Part shown: one piece after another, positions 1 through 5,965 of the stretch
How the letters are laid out: each line of letters begins with the position of its first letter
Numbering within the stretch: position 1 is the stretch's first letter
Assembly: GCA_938005345.1 (NCBI GenBank)
Contig: CALLNG010000463.1
Span: 1 to 6,050 of the forward strand
DNA from: an uncultured Clostridia bacterium
GTDB lineage: Bacteria; Bacillota; Clostridia; RUG12999
DNA: 6,050 nt
Direction of reading: 5' to 3'
The notes under the pieces: generated by a model
Seen by the model: the letters and a program-made list of their open reading frames with translations, nothing else
Databases searched by the model: none
Told to the model about the DNA's origin: nothing
Translations under genes and position numbers: made by a program

Positions 1-1973
1 AGACTTTCCTGCGTCAGCGCCTGCAAATCGGCAGCGACGATTTCTTCATCCGGTACTCCCGGTGTTTCAGCGTTGCTAGTATATACATGCCAGTTGTAAA
101 GGGAAAAGGTATTGGTATCTGCGTTTTCCATATAAGCATGCAAAAAAGTCAAACTAGTCAGATTCGCCGTCCGCGGATACTTCTTCTCCACTTTCAGCTC
201 CCCGTCAATCCACAAGGTAAATGAACCGTCATCCATATCAAACAGATAATCTACCCAAATCCTATCAGAGGAATAATCACCTTCCAGCGCCTTCGCCTTT
301 GAATCGGTTCCTACGCCTTTTGTGTCAGAATAGTGTGCGTTAATTATACCGGTCGTCTCCCAAAGAAGGGTCGTAAAGGGAGAGTTACCGCTCTTAAAAT
401 GAAGCTGTATTCGTTTGTCTGTTCTTTCACGCCGCAAGCCAAAAGAAAGGCCAACTTTTCCTTTCAGCGATGACTGGTCCTCATTAAAATAGCCATCTAC
501 ATATGTGGCAGTCCCAGAAGTAGTATCCGTCCGGGTCAGAGTTAGGTATCCGTCCTCCTGCACCAGCGCGCTTTCATCGTTGGTAACCCACCGCGCGTCG
601 CGTGTACCGCTGTCAAAATGGTCCTGCCACAGCGTACTTCCTGCTGGCTCAAATACGTGAAAATTGTCCAGTTGGACGCTGCAATAGTTTGTTGCTTCTA
701 AAAACAAATAGGCATGCTGCAAATTCTTGAGGTTTGCCGTCCGAGGATATTTATTTTCCAGAGCTAGCTCCCCATTCAGCCATAAAGTAAAGGATCCTTC
801 TGTTAAATCAAACAAATAGGTCACCTGCAAATGGTCATCCGTATAGGATGTCCCGACAGTCGGCGCCGTGGAACCAGTCCCCACACCTTTTTCATCAGAA
901 TAATGCGACTGAATGGTACCATTTTGCCAGATGATGGAGGTAAATGGTTCTTTGCCTCCCTGTTCACCCCGAAACTGCATTTGAATCTTTTTAGACGCAT
1001 CCGTCCGGTACATATCAAAGGAAACCCCAATGGTCTTATCCGTCAGTGTGGATTGGTCTTCATTGAAATAGCCTGTCAGCTTTGCTACGCCACCCGCTGT
1101 CTGGTCCGTATGGGTCAGCGTGATGCGTCCGTCCTGCTGTGCTGCCACACCAGCAGGTTCCTGCACCCAGTTGGATAAAATAGAATCTCCGGAAAAGTCA
1201 TCCAGCAGAAGCATCCGTCCTTCCGGCGGCAGCGTATCTGGTGTTTCTTCCTCTGCCGGCTCAAACACACGGATATTGTCCAACTGAACGCTGTACACGG
1301 AACTGGCCGCGTTTTCCAAATAGAGATACATATGCTGTAAATTTGTTAAGTTTGCTGTTCGAGGGTACCCTTTCTCTATCACCTGTTCCCCATCCAGCCA
1401 TAGCTGAAACGTACTATTGTCCAGGTTAAACAAATAGGTCACCTGTAGTTGATCTCCGGTATAGGTGGACTTATCAAACAAAATCTTATTTTCCGTTACG
1501 CCTGCTGACTGAGCCCCCTGAACATACACTCTGCCATTTTGCCAGCACATAGCAGAGAAGGGAGAATTACTTATTCCCCGAAGCTGCAGTTGAATTTTTT
1601 GAGCCTTTGTTCCCTCCGGCCGGTATAGGTCAAAGGAAACGCCTACCACACCGCCTTCTATCGCGGTTTGGTCTTCATTAAAATATCCCGTCAGTTTTGC
1701 AATTTCACTTTGCACTGTTGAACGGGTCAACGTCATGCGCCCGTCCTGCTGCACCGCCACACCATCCGGGTTCTGTACCCAGTTTGGCTTTATCGCTTCT
1801 CCGGAAAAGTCATCTTCAAAGATGATTTTCCCTTCCTCTGGCAGTGAAGCGCTGGCCTGCACCTGGGCATTGGCAGCGCCAGACTCTTGCTGTCCGAGTT
1901 CCATTGCCAGTGCGCATTGGCTGATCATCATTGCGCCGCTAAGCAGTAGCGCAATCCATCTACCGCGTTTCAT
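1..1973 (-). CDS. Secreted protein with three tandem ConA/LamG-like modules (3' end beyond window)
   Basis: The frame from the ATG at 1971-1973 is open for 657 codons to the left edge, so the C-terminus is missing. I translated it codon by codon and found no stop. Residues 1-23 look like a type I signal peptide: MKRGR, a hydrophobic core, then ALA before Met24. Three related modules follow at residues 48-240, 252-444 and 445-634. All three share GYFNEDQ and YPRTANL, a 'DxF' start, an LW(L/I)(D/N)GE strand and a final 'N-x-x-V' strand. This pattern fits the concanavalin A-like lectin/glucanase (LamG-type) superfamily. A role in binding glycans outside the cell is inferred, and no catalytic motif is visible. 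The last visible residues (DLQALTQES) resemble the start of an atrophied bacterial Ig-like domain. The start is supported by AAGGAGG at 1981-1987. The gene is second in an operon after the SLH protein. Confidence 0.88.
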   Translation of the reverse strand, partial: MKRGRWIALLLSGAMMISQCALAMELGQQESGAANAQVQASASLPEEGKIIFEDDFSGEAIKPNWVQNPDGVAVQQDGRMTLTRSTVQSEIAKLTGYFNEDQTAIEGGVVGVSFDLYRPEGTKAQKIQLQLRGISNSPFSAMCWQNGRVYVQGAQSAGVTENKILFDKSTYTGDQLQVTYLFNLDNSTFQLWLDGEQVIEKGYPRTANLTNLQHMYLYLENAASSVYSVQLDNIRVFEPAEEETPDTLPPEGRMLLLDDFSGDSILSNWVQEPAGVAAQQDGRITLTHTDQTAGGVAKLTGYFNEDQSTLTDKTIGVSFDMYRTDASKKIQMQFRGEQGGKEPFTSIIWQNGTIQSHYSDEKGVGTGSTAPTVGTSYTDDHLQVTYLFDLTEGSFTLWLNGELALENKYPRTANLKNLQHAYLFLEATNYCSVQLDNFHVFEPAGSTLWQDHFDSGTRDARWVTNDESALVQEDGYLTLTRTDTTSGTATYVDGYFNEDQSSLKGKVGLSFGLRRERTDKRIQLHFKSGNSPFTTLLWETTGIINAHYSDTKGVGTDSKAKALEGDYSSDRIWVDYLFDMDDGSFTLWIDGELKVEKKYPRTANLTSLTFLHAYMENADTNTFSLYNWHVYTSNAETPGVPDEEIVAADLQALTQES
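72..641 (-). repeat. Lectin-like module 3 (residues 445-634)
   Basis: Third and most diverged repeat, 190 residues, from GSTLWQDHFDSG to NWHVYTSN. It keeps GYFNEDQ, HYSDTKGVGT, GSFTLWIDGEL and YPRTANL. The VQxPxGVAxQQ segment of modules 1 and 2 is changed to VTNDESALVQEDG. A short acidic linker (ETPGVPDEE) follows before the window edge. Confidence 0.85.
642..1220 (-). repeat. Lectin-like module 2 (residues 252-444)
   Basis: Second homologous repeat, also 193 residues, from GRMLLLDDFSG to DNFHVFEPA. Its N-terminal half is closest to module 1 (NWVQxPxGVAxQQDGR, AKLTGYFNEDQ). Its central segment HYSDEKGVGT is instead shared with module 3. It abuts module 3 with no linker. Confidence 0.85.
1254..1832 (-). 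repeat. Lectin-like module 1 (residues 48-240)
   Basis: First of three homologous coding repeats, 193 residues long. It starts at GKIIFEDDFSG and ends at DNIRVFEPA. It shares GVAxQQDGR, AKLTGYFNEDQ and LQVTYLF with module 2. It lacks the HYSDxKGVGT segment found in modules 2 and 3, and has an unrelated stretch there (around YVQGAQSAGVTENK). An 11-residue acidic, proline-containing linker (EEETPDTLPPE) separates it from module 2. Confidence 0.85.
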
Positions 1974-1980
1974 GTTTTTC

Positions 1981-1988
1981 CCTCCTTA
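1981..1988 (-). promoter_or_regulatory. Shine-Dalgarno of the lectin-like gene, overlapping the upstream stop codon
   Basis: On the minus strand the sequence reads TAAGGAGG. TAA (1986-1988) is the stop codon of the SLH gene. AAGGAGG (1981-1987) is the Shine-Dalgarno for the ATG at 1971-1973, seven bases downstream. The overlap indicates one transcript and probable translational coupling of the two surface proteins. Confidence 0.85.
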
Positions 1989-4667
1989 GTCCTTGATGAT
2001 CACAAGCGCCGTCACATCATTATTTTCCATCTGTGCATACAGTTTTGTTGCGTCGGTTCCCGCCTGGGCCAGCGATTCCACCAACTCGGATGTTGCCGGG
2101 TATACCCAGCCGGTTCCCCGTTCATACATATAAACTGGCTGCCCTTCATCCAAGAAAATACGCAGCGTTTTGCTTTCCATTCTCCCATCGAACGACATAG
2201 TCAGCAAATCTACCTTTTCGTTGGATTGATAGTCAAAAGTATCAAGCGCCACATCTTCCGCAATGCCATAGTAACCTACGCCTACATTGGCTGCTACTTC
2301 CCCGTACTCTGTCAATCCCTGCACAGAAGCCAACTTTTCAATGTTTACAATGCGGCCGAATCCATCTTTGACATAGCGTATCAAATCACCTTTGCGCAGG
2401 CCGCCTGCTACTGTAAAAGCAGGGCCGCCGCTTTGCGTTACTTCTTCCACGATTTCATCGTCGTTTAAAAGGGTCAGGCGGTATACCGGCGAATCCACAT
2501 CGTCACGGATGGTTCCCGTCGCCTGCTTGATTTCTCCCACCATGCAAATATCGGAATCGCTCGGAATGACCTGTGGCTGCGATGCATCCATTTCTCCTTG
2601 AATAATCAAAATATTGACGGGCTGCGCGTTTATTCGTTCCTGCCGCTGCGCCTCTGTCAAATTTCCTGCTACCGGAAGCGGCGCAGAACGGATGCCGTAG
2701 ACTTTATTACCAGTGGACTCGTCCGTTAATTTCAGGCGGACCGCATAATCTTCATCTTCATCTGCTACAACGGGCACACATACAAACATGGTATTTTCGT
2801 CTGTGAAGAATCCCCGGTCTACCGTCTCTCCGCCGAACGATTTTATCTTCGCATTAAATTCATAGGATTTGAGCGTCGGAATGTCGTATGTGTACAGTTC
2901 CCGGATATTTCCGGCGCCATTGAGAGAATATGCGACAATTTTACCCGCTAATTGACTGTCGGCAATCGAGCTTGCCGCCACGGAGGTGTCATTAAAACGC
3001 ACTTTTTGTTCCAGATGGTACAAGCGGATTTCATCATTTTGGAAATAGTAGGAAATTACTTCGTTCCCACCCGTCACCTTCACTTCTTTTTCCGGTTCCA
3101 TTCCCGTCACAATACGTACCGCTTTTCCAGTGCCCATTGCGCCGCCTTCGCTTCCCGCTTCTACAATATATCCATAGGAAAGGTTGGTAATTTTTGTACC
3201 GTTTGTTCCCACAATATTCTGGAACATATCCAGTACAAACTGCGCTTCATCCCCCACTTCAAATTCTTCCACTAGACTGCCATCTTCTTTTACAGCAACG
3301 GTGTATTCCTGTCCATTAATAACAACCGTATCCTCATCTTCAATGCTTTCAATTTTGCCCTGTACGGACTCGTCATTGACCACGATACGTACTTTCATCT
3401 CATCCTGGCTGACGAGCAGCGTAATGCTGTTTCCTGCCTGGATATCTTGCAACGCTATGTCTTCCCCTGCTGCATTGGTAATCTGGATTTGCACGTCCAG
3501 GTCGTCGTCTAGTCTAAAACCAGGGCTGTTGCGGTATAGACGCTCGTTCATAAAATAGATGGTATTGGTATCCAAGTTCACCCGGTCTACCACAAAGCTC
3601 TCTGCCGCCTGCACGGACACAACATCCGCTACCCCATCGTTATTGTTGTCAATGGTGGTGTACATTCCATAATAGGTCTGCCAGTTGCCATCCGTACAAA
3701 GCCTCCCATTGACCAAATATTTGGTCGATGCCGCTAATGTCACATACTCTTTGCCGCCCTCGTCCAAATACCATTCCAAACGATTCGCGCCAATTTCTGC
3801 ATCCTGCGCATTGATTTCATGTACCTCATTTCGGCCTTGCATGGGCCGCAGTGTAATAATTTCATAATCATCCGTATTTTCATCCCGCTGCGCATACCCG
3901 TCCATTTGATAGCCCAAATATCCCGTCATGTCCTCCGCGGTACGGTATGTATTGCCATCCACCCGGATAAACCCTTCATCTACAGCCGGCTGGATGTTGT
4001 CCAAGCTGGAATATTCCGTTTCCGTCAAAATCCCTTTGACCCGCACCGTTTCCTTTTTTTGTGTCAGCTGGTCATAGAGCGTTTCATTATACTCATCCTT
4101 TTGATATTCCCCGTTGTAGTTTTGCACCATGGGCACAATGTCCAGCGCCCTGTCTATCATTTTTGCTACGTCCAGCCGGGTTATCATTTCTTTTGACGAA
4201 TCCACATCGCGGGTGATACCCAATACAGCAGCTTCCATGGTATACCCTAGCGGATATCCGCCAAGTTGCTGTGCAGCAGGTTCATATCCCAAGATACATA
4301 CCAAAATTTTGGCAATCTGTTCAAAGGTAAGCGGCTCGTCCGGACCGAAGGTTCCATCCCCATTACCTTCCATTACGCCCATTGCCTGCGCATAGGAAAT
4401 AGCTCCGCTTGCCCAGTGTTCTTTTGGTACATCCGTAAATCCCGTTTCAGCCCCCAGCGTGATTTCGTCGTCTATCCCCTTCAGACGGATAGCAATCGTT
4501 GCCATTTCGGCTCTTGTCACAGGGTCATCCTCCCGGAATTCTCCCGTCTCGTCCCCTACCATGATGCCAAGACCGGTTACCCGAATCACCTGTTTGGAAT
4601 CCGTCTGCGCCTGGACACTCATCAAGAGCAGCAACATGACCAAAACGAAACTAATACATTTTTTCAT
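1986..4667 (-). CDS. SLH-domain cell-surface protein, 893 aa
   Basis: Secreted protein likely held on the cell surface by SLH domains, which in characterised Gram-positive proteins bind pyruvylated secondary wall polymers. Residues 1-20 or so are a signal peptide (MKKC, a Leu/Met-rich core, SVQAQ). Three SLH units occupy about residues 28-177. Unit 1 is shortened and carries the canonical TRAE. Unit 2 has FTDVPKEHWA and TFEQ, and unit 3 has TRLD. The remaining ~700 residues have no recognisable catalytic domain. They show recurring short beta-rich patterns of the form 'G-x-I ... V-x-I-N-G-x-x-Y ... G-D', for example near 205-241, 436-476 and 710-765, suggesting degenerate small beta-barrel repeats. 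DNNNDGVAD (340-348) resembles a calcium-binding loop. The start is supported by AGGAGG seven bases upstream. It is the first gene of the operon, divergent from the AraC-type regulator. Its substrate or partner is unknown. Confidence 0.93.
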   Translation of the reverse strand: MKKCISFVLVMLLLLMSVQAQTDSKQVIRVTGLGIMVGDETGEFREDDPVTRAEMATIAIRLKGIDDEITLGAETGFTDVPKEHWASGAISYAQAMGVMEGNGDGTFGPDEPLTFEQIAKILVCILGYEPAAQQLGGYPLGYTMEAAVLGITRDVDSSKEMITRLDVAKMIDRALDIVPMVQNYNGEYQKDEYNETLYDQLTQKKETVRVKGILTETEYSSLDNIQPAVDEGFIRVDGNTYRTAEDMTGYLGYQMDGYAQRDENTDDYEIITLRPMQGRNEVHEINAQDAEIGANRLEWYLDEGGKEYVTLAASTKYLVNGRLCTDGNWQTYYGMYTTIDNNNDGVADVVSVQAAESFVVDRVNLDTNTIYFMNERLYRNSPGFRLDDDLDVQIQITNAAGEDIALQDIQAGNSITLLVSQDEMKVRIVVNDESVQGKIESIEDEDTVVINGQEYTVAVKEDGSLVEEFEVGDEAQFVLDMFQNIVGTNGTKITNLSYGYIVEAGSEGGAMGTGKAVRIVTGMEPEKEVKVTGGNEVISYYFQNDEIRLYHLEQKVRFNDTSVAASSIADSQLAGKIVAYSLNGAGNIRELYTYDIPTLKSYEFNAKIKSFGGETVDRGFFTDENTMFVCVPVVADEDEDYAVRLKLTDESTGNKVYGIRSAPLPVAGNLTEAQRQERINAQPVNILIIQGEMDASQPQVIPSDSDICMVGEIKQATGTIRDDVDSPVYRLTLLNDDEIVEEVTQSGGPAFTVAGGLRKGDLIRYVKDGFGRIVNIEKLASVQGLTEYGEVAANVGVGYYGIAEDVALDTFDYQSNEKVDLLTMSFDGRMESKTLRIFLDEGQPVYMYERGTGWVYPATSELVESLAQAGTDATKLYAQMENNDVTALVIIKD

Positions 4668-4674
4668 GGTTCTT

Positions 4675-4680
4675 CCTCCT
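4675..4680 (-). promoter_or_regulatory. Shine-Dalgarno of the SLH gene
   Basis: AGGAGG on the minus strand lies seven bases before the ATG at 4665-4667. It fixes the start codon and agrees with the signal peptide beginning at that Met. Confidence 0.85.
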
Positions 4681-4686
4681 TCTTAT

Positions 4687-4702
4687 ACAAAAATACTTTT
4701 GT
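4687..4702. other. Small inverted repeat in the SLH gene leader
   Basis: ACAAAA at 4687-4692 and TTTTGT at 4697-4702 form a perfect 6-bp inverted repeat around a 4-base centre. It lies in the predicted untranslated leader, just upstream of the Shine-Dalgarno. It could form a weak AU-rich hairpin near the ribosome binding site. A function is not demonstrated. Confidence 0.35.
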
Positions 4703-4726
4703 CTACTCCGCCAATCTCCTTATTTG

Positions 4727-4766
4727 CAATATTATACATTTTCACAAAAAATCCGGTATAATATTG
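4727..4766. promoter_or_regulatory. Perfect 11-bp inverted repeat, candidate operator or leader hairpin
   Basis: CAATATTATAC at 4727-4737 is the exact reverse complement of GTATAATATTG at 4756-4766, with 18 bases between. The right arm overlaps the -35 box of the AraC-gene promoter (4764-4769). Both arms fall inside the predicted 5' leader of the SLH transcript. The repeat could therefore be a protein operator or an RNA stem. Each arm also contains TATAAT pointing outward, so a pair of weak alternative -10 boxes is another reading. Confidence 0.55.
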
Positions 4767-4792
4767 ACTCCTTTTTGTTATTATTATATACT
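4764..4792 (+). promoter_or_regulatory. Sigma-A-like promoter for the AraC-family gene
   Basis: TTGACT at 4764-4769 and TATACT at 4787-4792 are separated by 17 bp. Each matches the consensus at 5 of 6 positions. Predicted transcription starts near 4799, giving a leader of about 70 nt that contains the direct-repeat operator. The -10 box overlaps the -10 box of the opposing promoter by two bases. Confidence 0.7.
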
Positions 4793-4811
4793 ATAAACAG
4801 ATAACAGTAAA
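4783..4811 (-). promoter_or_regulatory. Sigma-A-like promoter for the SLH/lectin-like operon
   Basis: On the minus strand TTTACT (4806-4811, 4 of 6 matches to the consensus -35) and TATAAT (4783-4788, perfect -10) are 17 bp apart. The predicted start near 4776 gives a leader of about 109 nt. The weak -35 next to the direct-repeat operator is what an activator-dependent promoter would look like. Confidence 0.65.
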
Positions 4812-4812
4812 T

Positions 4813-4848
4813 ACACTATTTTGCGCACTTTTAACACAATTTTGCCCA
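4813..4848. promoter_or_regulatory. Candidate AraC-type operator: two direct half-sites 21 bp apart
   Basis: ACACTATTTTGCGCA (4813-4827) and ACACAATTTTGCCCA (4834-4848) match at 13 of 15 positions and start exactly 21 bp apart, two helical turns. Tandem half-sites with this spacing are the known binding mode of AraC-family proteins, such as araI1-I2. The proximal copy begins one base from the minus-strand -35 box, the position for class II activation. Both copies lie downstream of the predicted start of the regulator's own transcript, so binding there could repress it. Confidence 0.65.
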
Positions 4849-4870
4849 TACTGATAATGGAGGCGATTGT

Positions 4871-5755
4871 ATGAATTCCTATTATGAAACACAGGTCTAT
4901 CCGGACCATTCCTTTCCATTTCTATATCATACGCATCATATTGATAAACATTTTTTGTATCTGATGCATTGGCATGAAAACATGGAATTGCTCTATATGA
5001 CGGAAGGCAGCATGCAAATTACCATTGATACGCAACAGTATATTGTCAACCAAGGGGACTTGATTGTTGTAAACTGCTACCGCATGCATTTTATCAGCCC
5101 CCCTGAATCTCCTGCCTCCTATTTATGTCTCATTCCGGATAAAGCTTACTGCGAAGAGTTTGGACTTCCCATGGAGGATATCCAAATTCAGCCTGTCATC
5201 AATTCTCCGCATATTGCAGCGCTGTTTGAATCAGTTGCCCAGGAATTCCAGGACGAACACCCCTATCAAAAAGCCATGTTAAAAAGCCGCATTATGCTGC
5301 TGCTCACGGAACTTTTTCGCCATCATTCCCTGCCGGAATCAAATGTCCGTACAAAAGCACAGTCTGCCAAATTAAAAACGGTGCAGTCCGCTTTGCTTTA
5401 TATGAAGCAGCATATGAGCGAGCCTATATCAACCGAACAGATTGCCCAGCATGTTGGATTTAGCAAGTATTACTTCTGCCGGTTGTTTAAGGAAATTACA
5501 ACCTATTCTCCGGTTAACTACCTTAATTTGCTACGCTGCAAAAATGCGCAGCGGCTGCTTACCGAAGGCAAGGAATCCATTCGCGAAATCGCTTTACTGT
5601 GCGGTTTTGAAAATTTGTCCTATTTTACGCGCACGTATAAAAAATATATGGGCGTTTTGCCGATGGATGAAAAACGGGCTGCTGCTAATGCTTCCAACGC
5701 CGTCCCTGCCACTGTCGAATCCACCGTGGATGCGTTACGTGATCTTCTCAAATAA
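4871..5755 (+). CDS. AraC-family transcriptional regulator, 294 aa
   Basis: DNA-binding regulator with the usual AraC-family layout and length. Residues about 20-90 form an N-terminal cupin-like sensor domain, including HWHENMEL (33-40), a glycine turn (MTEGSM) and the QGDLIVVN strand, the region where relatives bind sugars or other small ligands. The C-terminal part (about 168-268) holds two helix-turn-helix motifs: STEQIAQHVGFSKYYFCRLFKE (first half at 187-206) and REIALLCGFENLSYFTRTYKK (start at 238). The family 'MG-x-x-P' signature follows. About 30 Ala- and Val-containing residues trail the domain. The start is supported by GGAGG at 4859-4863, seven bases upstream. It is divergent from the SLH/lectin-like operon, which it probably activates, and it may repress itself. 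The ligand is unknown. No clear terminator is visible after the stop. Confidence 0.95.
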   Translation: MNSYYETQVYPDHSFPFLYHTHHIDKHFLYLMHWHENMELLYMTEGSMQITIDTQQYIVNQGDLIVVNCYRMHFISPPESPASYLCLIPDKAYCEEFGLPMEDIQIQPVINSPHIAALFESVAQEFQDEHPYQKAMLKSRIMLLLTELFRHHSLPESNVRTKAQSAKLKTVQSALLYMKQHMSEPISTEQIAQHVGFSKYYFCRLFKEITTYSPVNYLNLLRCKNAQRLLTEGKESIREIALLCGFENLSYFTRTYKKYMGVLPMDEKRAAANASNAVPATVESTVDALRDLLK

Positions 5756-5787
5756 TGTCTTTGAGGCAGTGGGAATTCTATGGATGC

Positions 5788-5816
5788 TTGCCAATACAAT
5801 ATTTTTTTGCTATAAT
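5788..5816 (+). promoter_or_regulatory. Strong extended -10 promoter for the gene at 5966
   Basis: TTGCCA at 5788-5793 (4 of 6 matches) and a perfect TATAAT at 5811-5816 are 17 bp apart. TG at 5808-5809 makes an extended -10. Predicted transcription starts about 5820-5823, giving a leader of roughly 140 nt. This separates the downstream gene from the AraC-family gene, although read-through is possible. Confidence 0.75.
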
Positions 5817-5818
5817 AG

Positions 5819-5906
5819 AACGTGATACCGGGTTGCCAGACCATCTGGTAAAATACTGCCTAAACGGCTGCGTTTTGTTTGTTTGGCTTGTTCCGGTACG
5901 CACGTT
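5819..5906 (+). ncRNA. Candidate structured leader RNA: three-way junction
   Basis: The pairings nest consistently. P1 pairs AACGTG (5819-5824) with CACGTT (5901-5906) and TACCGG (5826-5831) with CCGGTA (5893-5898), across a small internal loop (A5825 opposite C5899-G5900). P2 is an 8-bp hairpin at 5833-5851 (TTGCCAGA-CCA-TCTGGTAA, one G-U pair). P3 pairs GCC (5858-5860) and AAAC (5862-5865) with GTTT (5881-5884) and GGC (5885-5887), with one bulged base. I recognise no known riboswitch consensus. The predicted transcription start may lie inside the first few bases of P1, which would shorten it. A regulatory role is inferred. Confidence 0.45.
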
Positions 5907-5950
5907 TACCATGACACAATGCCATGCGTTTTCACTCAAAATTACAATAG

Positions 5951-5957
5951 TAGGTGA
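5951..5957 (+). promoter_or_regulatory. Shine-Dalgarno of the gene at 5966, possibly partly sequestered
   Basis: AGGTGA (5952-5957) lies eight bases before the ATG at 5966, which selects that start. TCACT at 5932-5936 could pair with GGTGA at 5953-5957 (one G-U pair), giving a weak hairpin that would mask the site. The masking is speculative. Confidence 0.55.
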
Positions 5958-5965
5958 CGATTATC

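Larger units (their letters stand above)
5756..5965. other. Intergenic region between the AraC-family gene and the next gene
   Basis: These 210 bases contain the extended -10 promoter at 5788-5816 and the foldable leader from about 5819 onward. I see no stem followed by a T-run that would end the AraC-family transcript. A 72-codon frame crossing the region has no ribosome binding site or recognisable protein sequence. Confidence 0.6.

Noticed and set aside
831..1178. Plus-strand frame of 115 codons, and similar frames at 1241-1429 and 1735-1989
   Set aside because: All lie antisense to the continuous lectin-like reading frame. Their existence follows from its codon use.
72..1832. Repeats as a CRISPR array or insertion sequence
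   Set aside because: The repeat units are about 580 bp, diverged and in frame, so they are protein domain duplications. No transposase or terminal repeats are present.
1904..1918. Lipobox around Cys20 of the lectin-like protein (ISQC)
   Set aside because: The residue before Cys is Gln, not Gly, Ala or Ser. The ALA site at 21-23 is a better type I cleavage site.
4266..4796. Plus-strand frame of 176 codons
   Set aside because: It is antisense to the SLH gene's well-supported N-terminus, runs through the promoter region, and has no recognisable protein sequence.
5442..5825. Plus-strand frame of 127 codons overlapping the end of the AraC-family gene
   Set aside because: It is an out-of-frame shadow of the helix-turn-helix coding region and ends inside the next promoter.
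5833..5851. Hairpin with a CCA loop as a terminator for the AraC-family gene
   Set aside because: No T-run follows on either strand, and the hairpin fits better as one arm of the leader fold.
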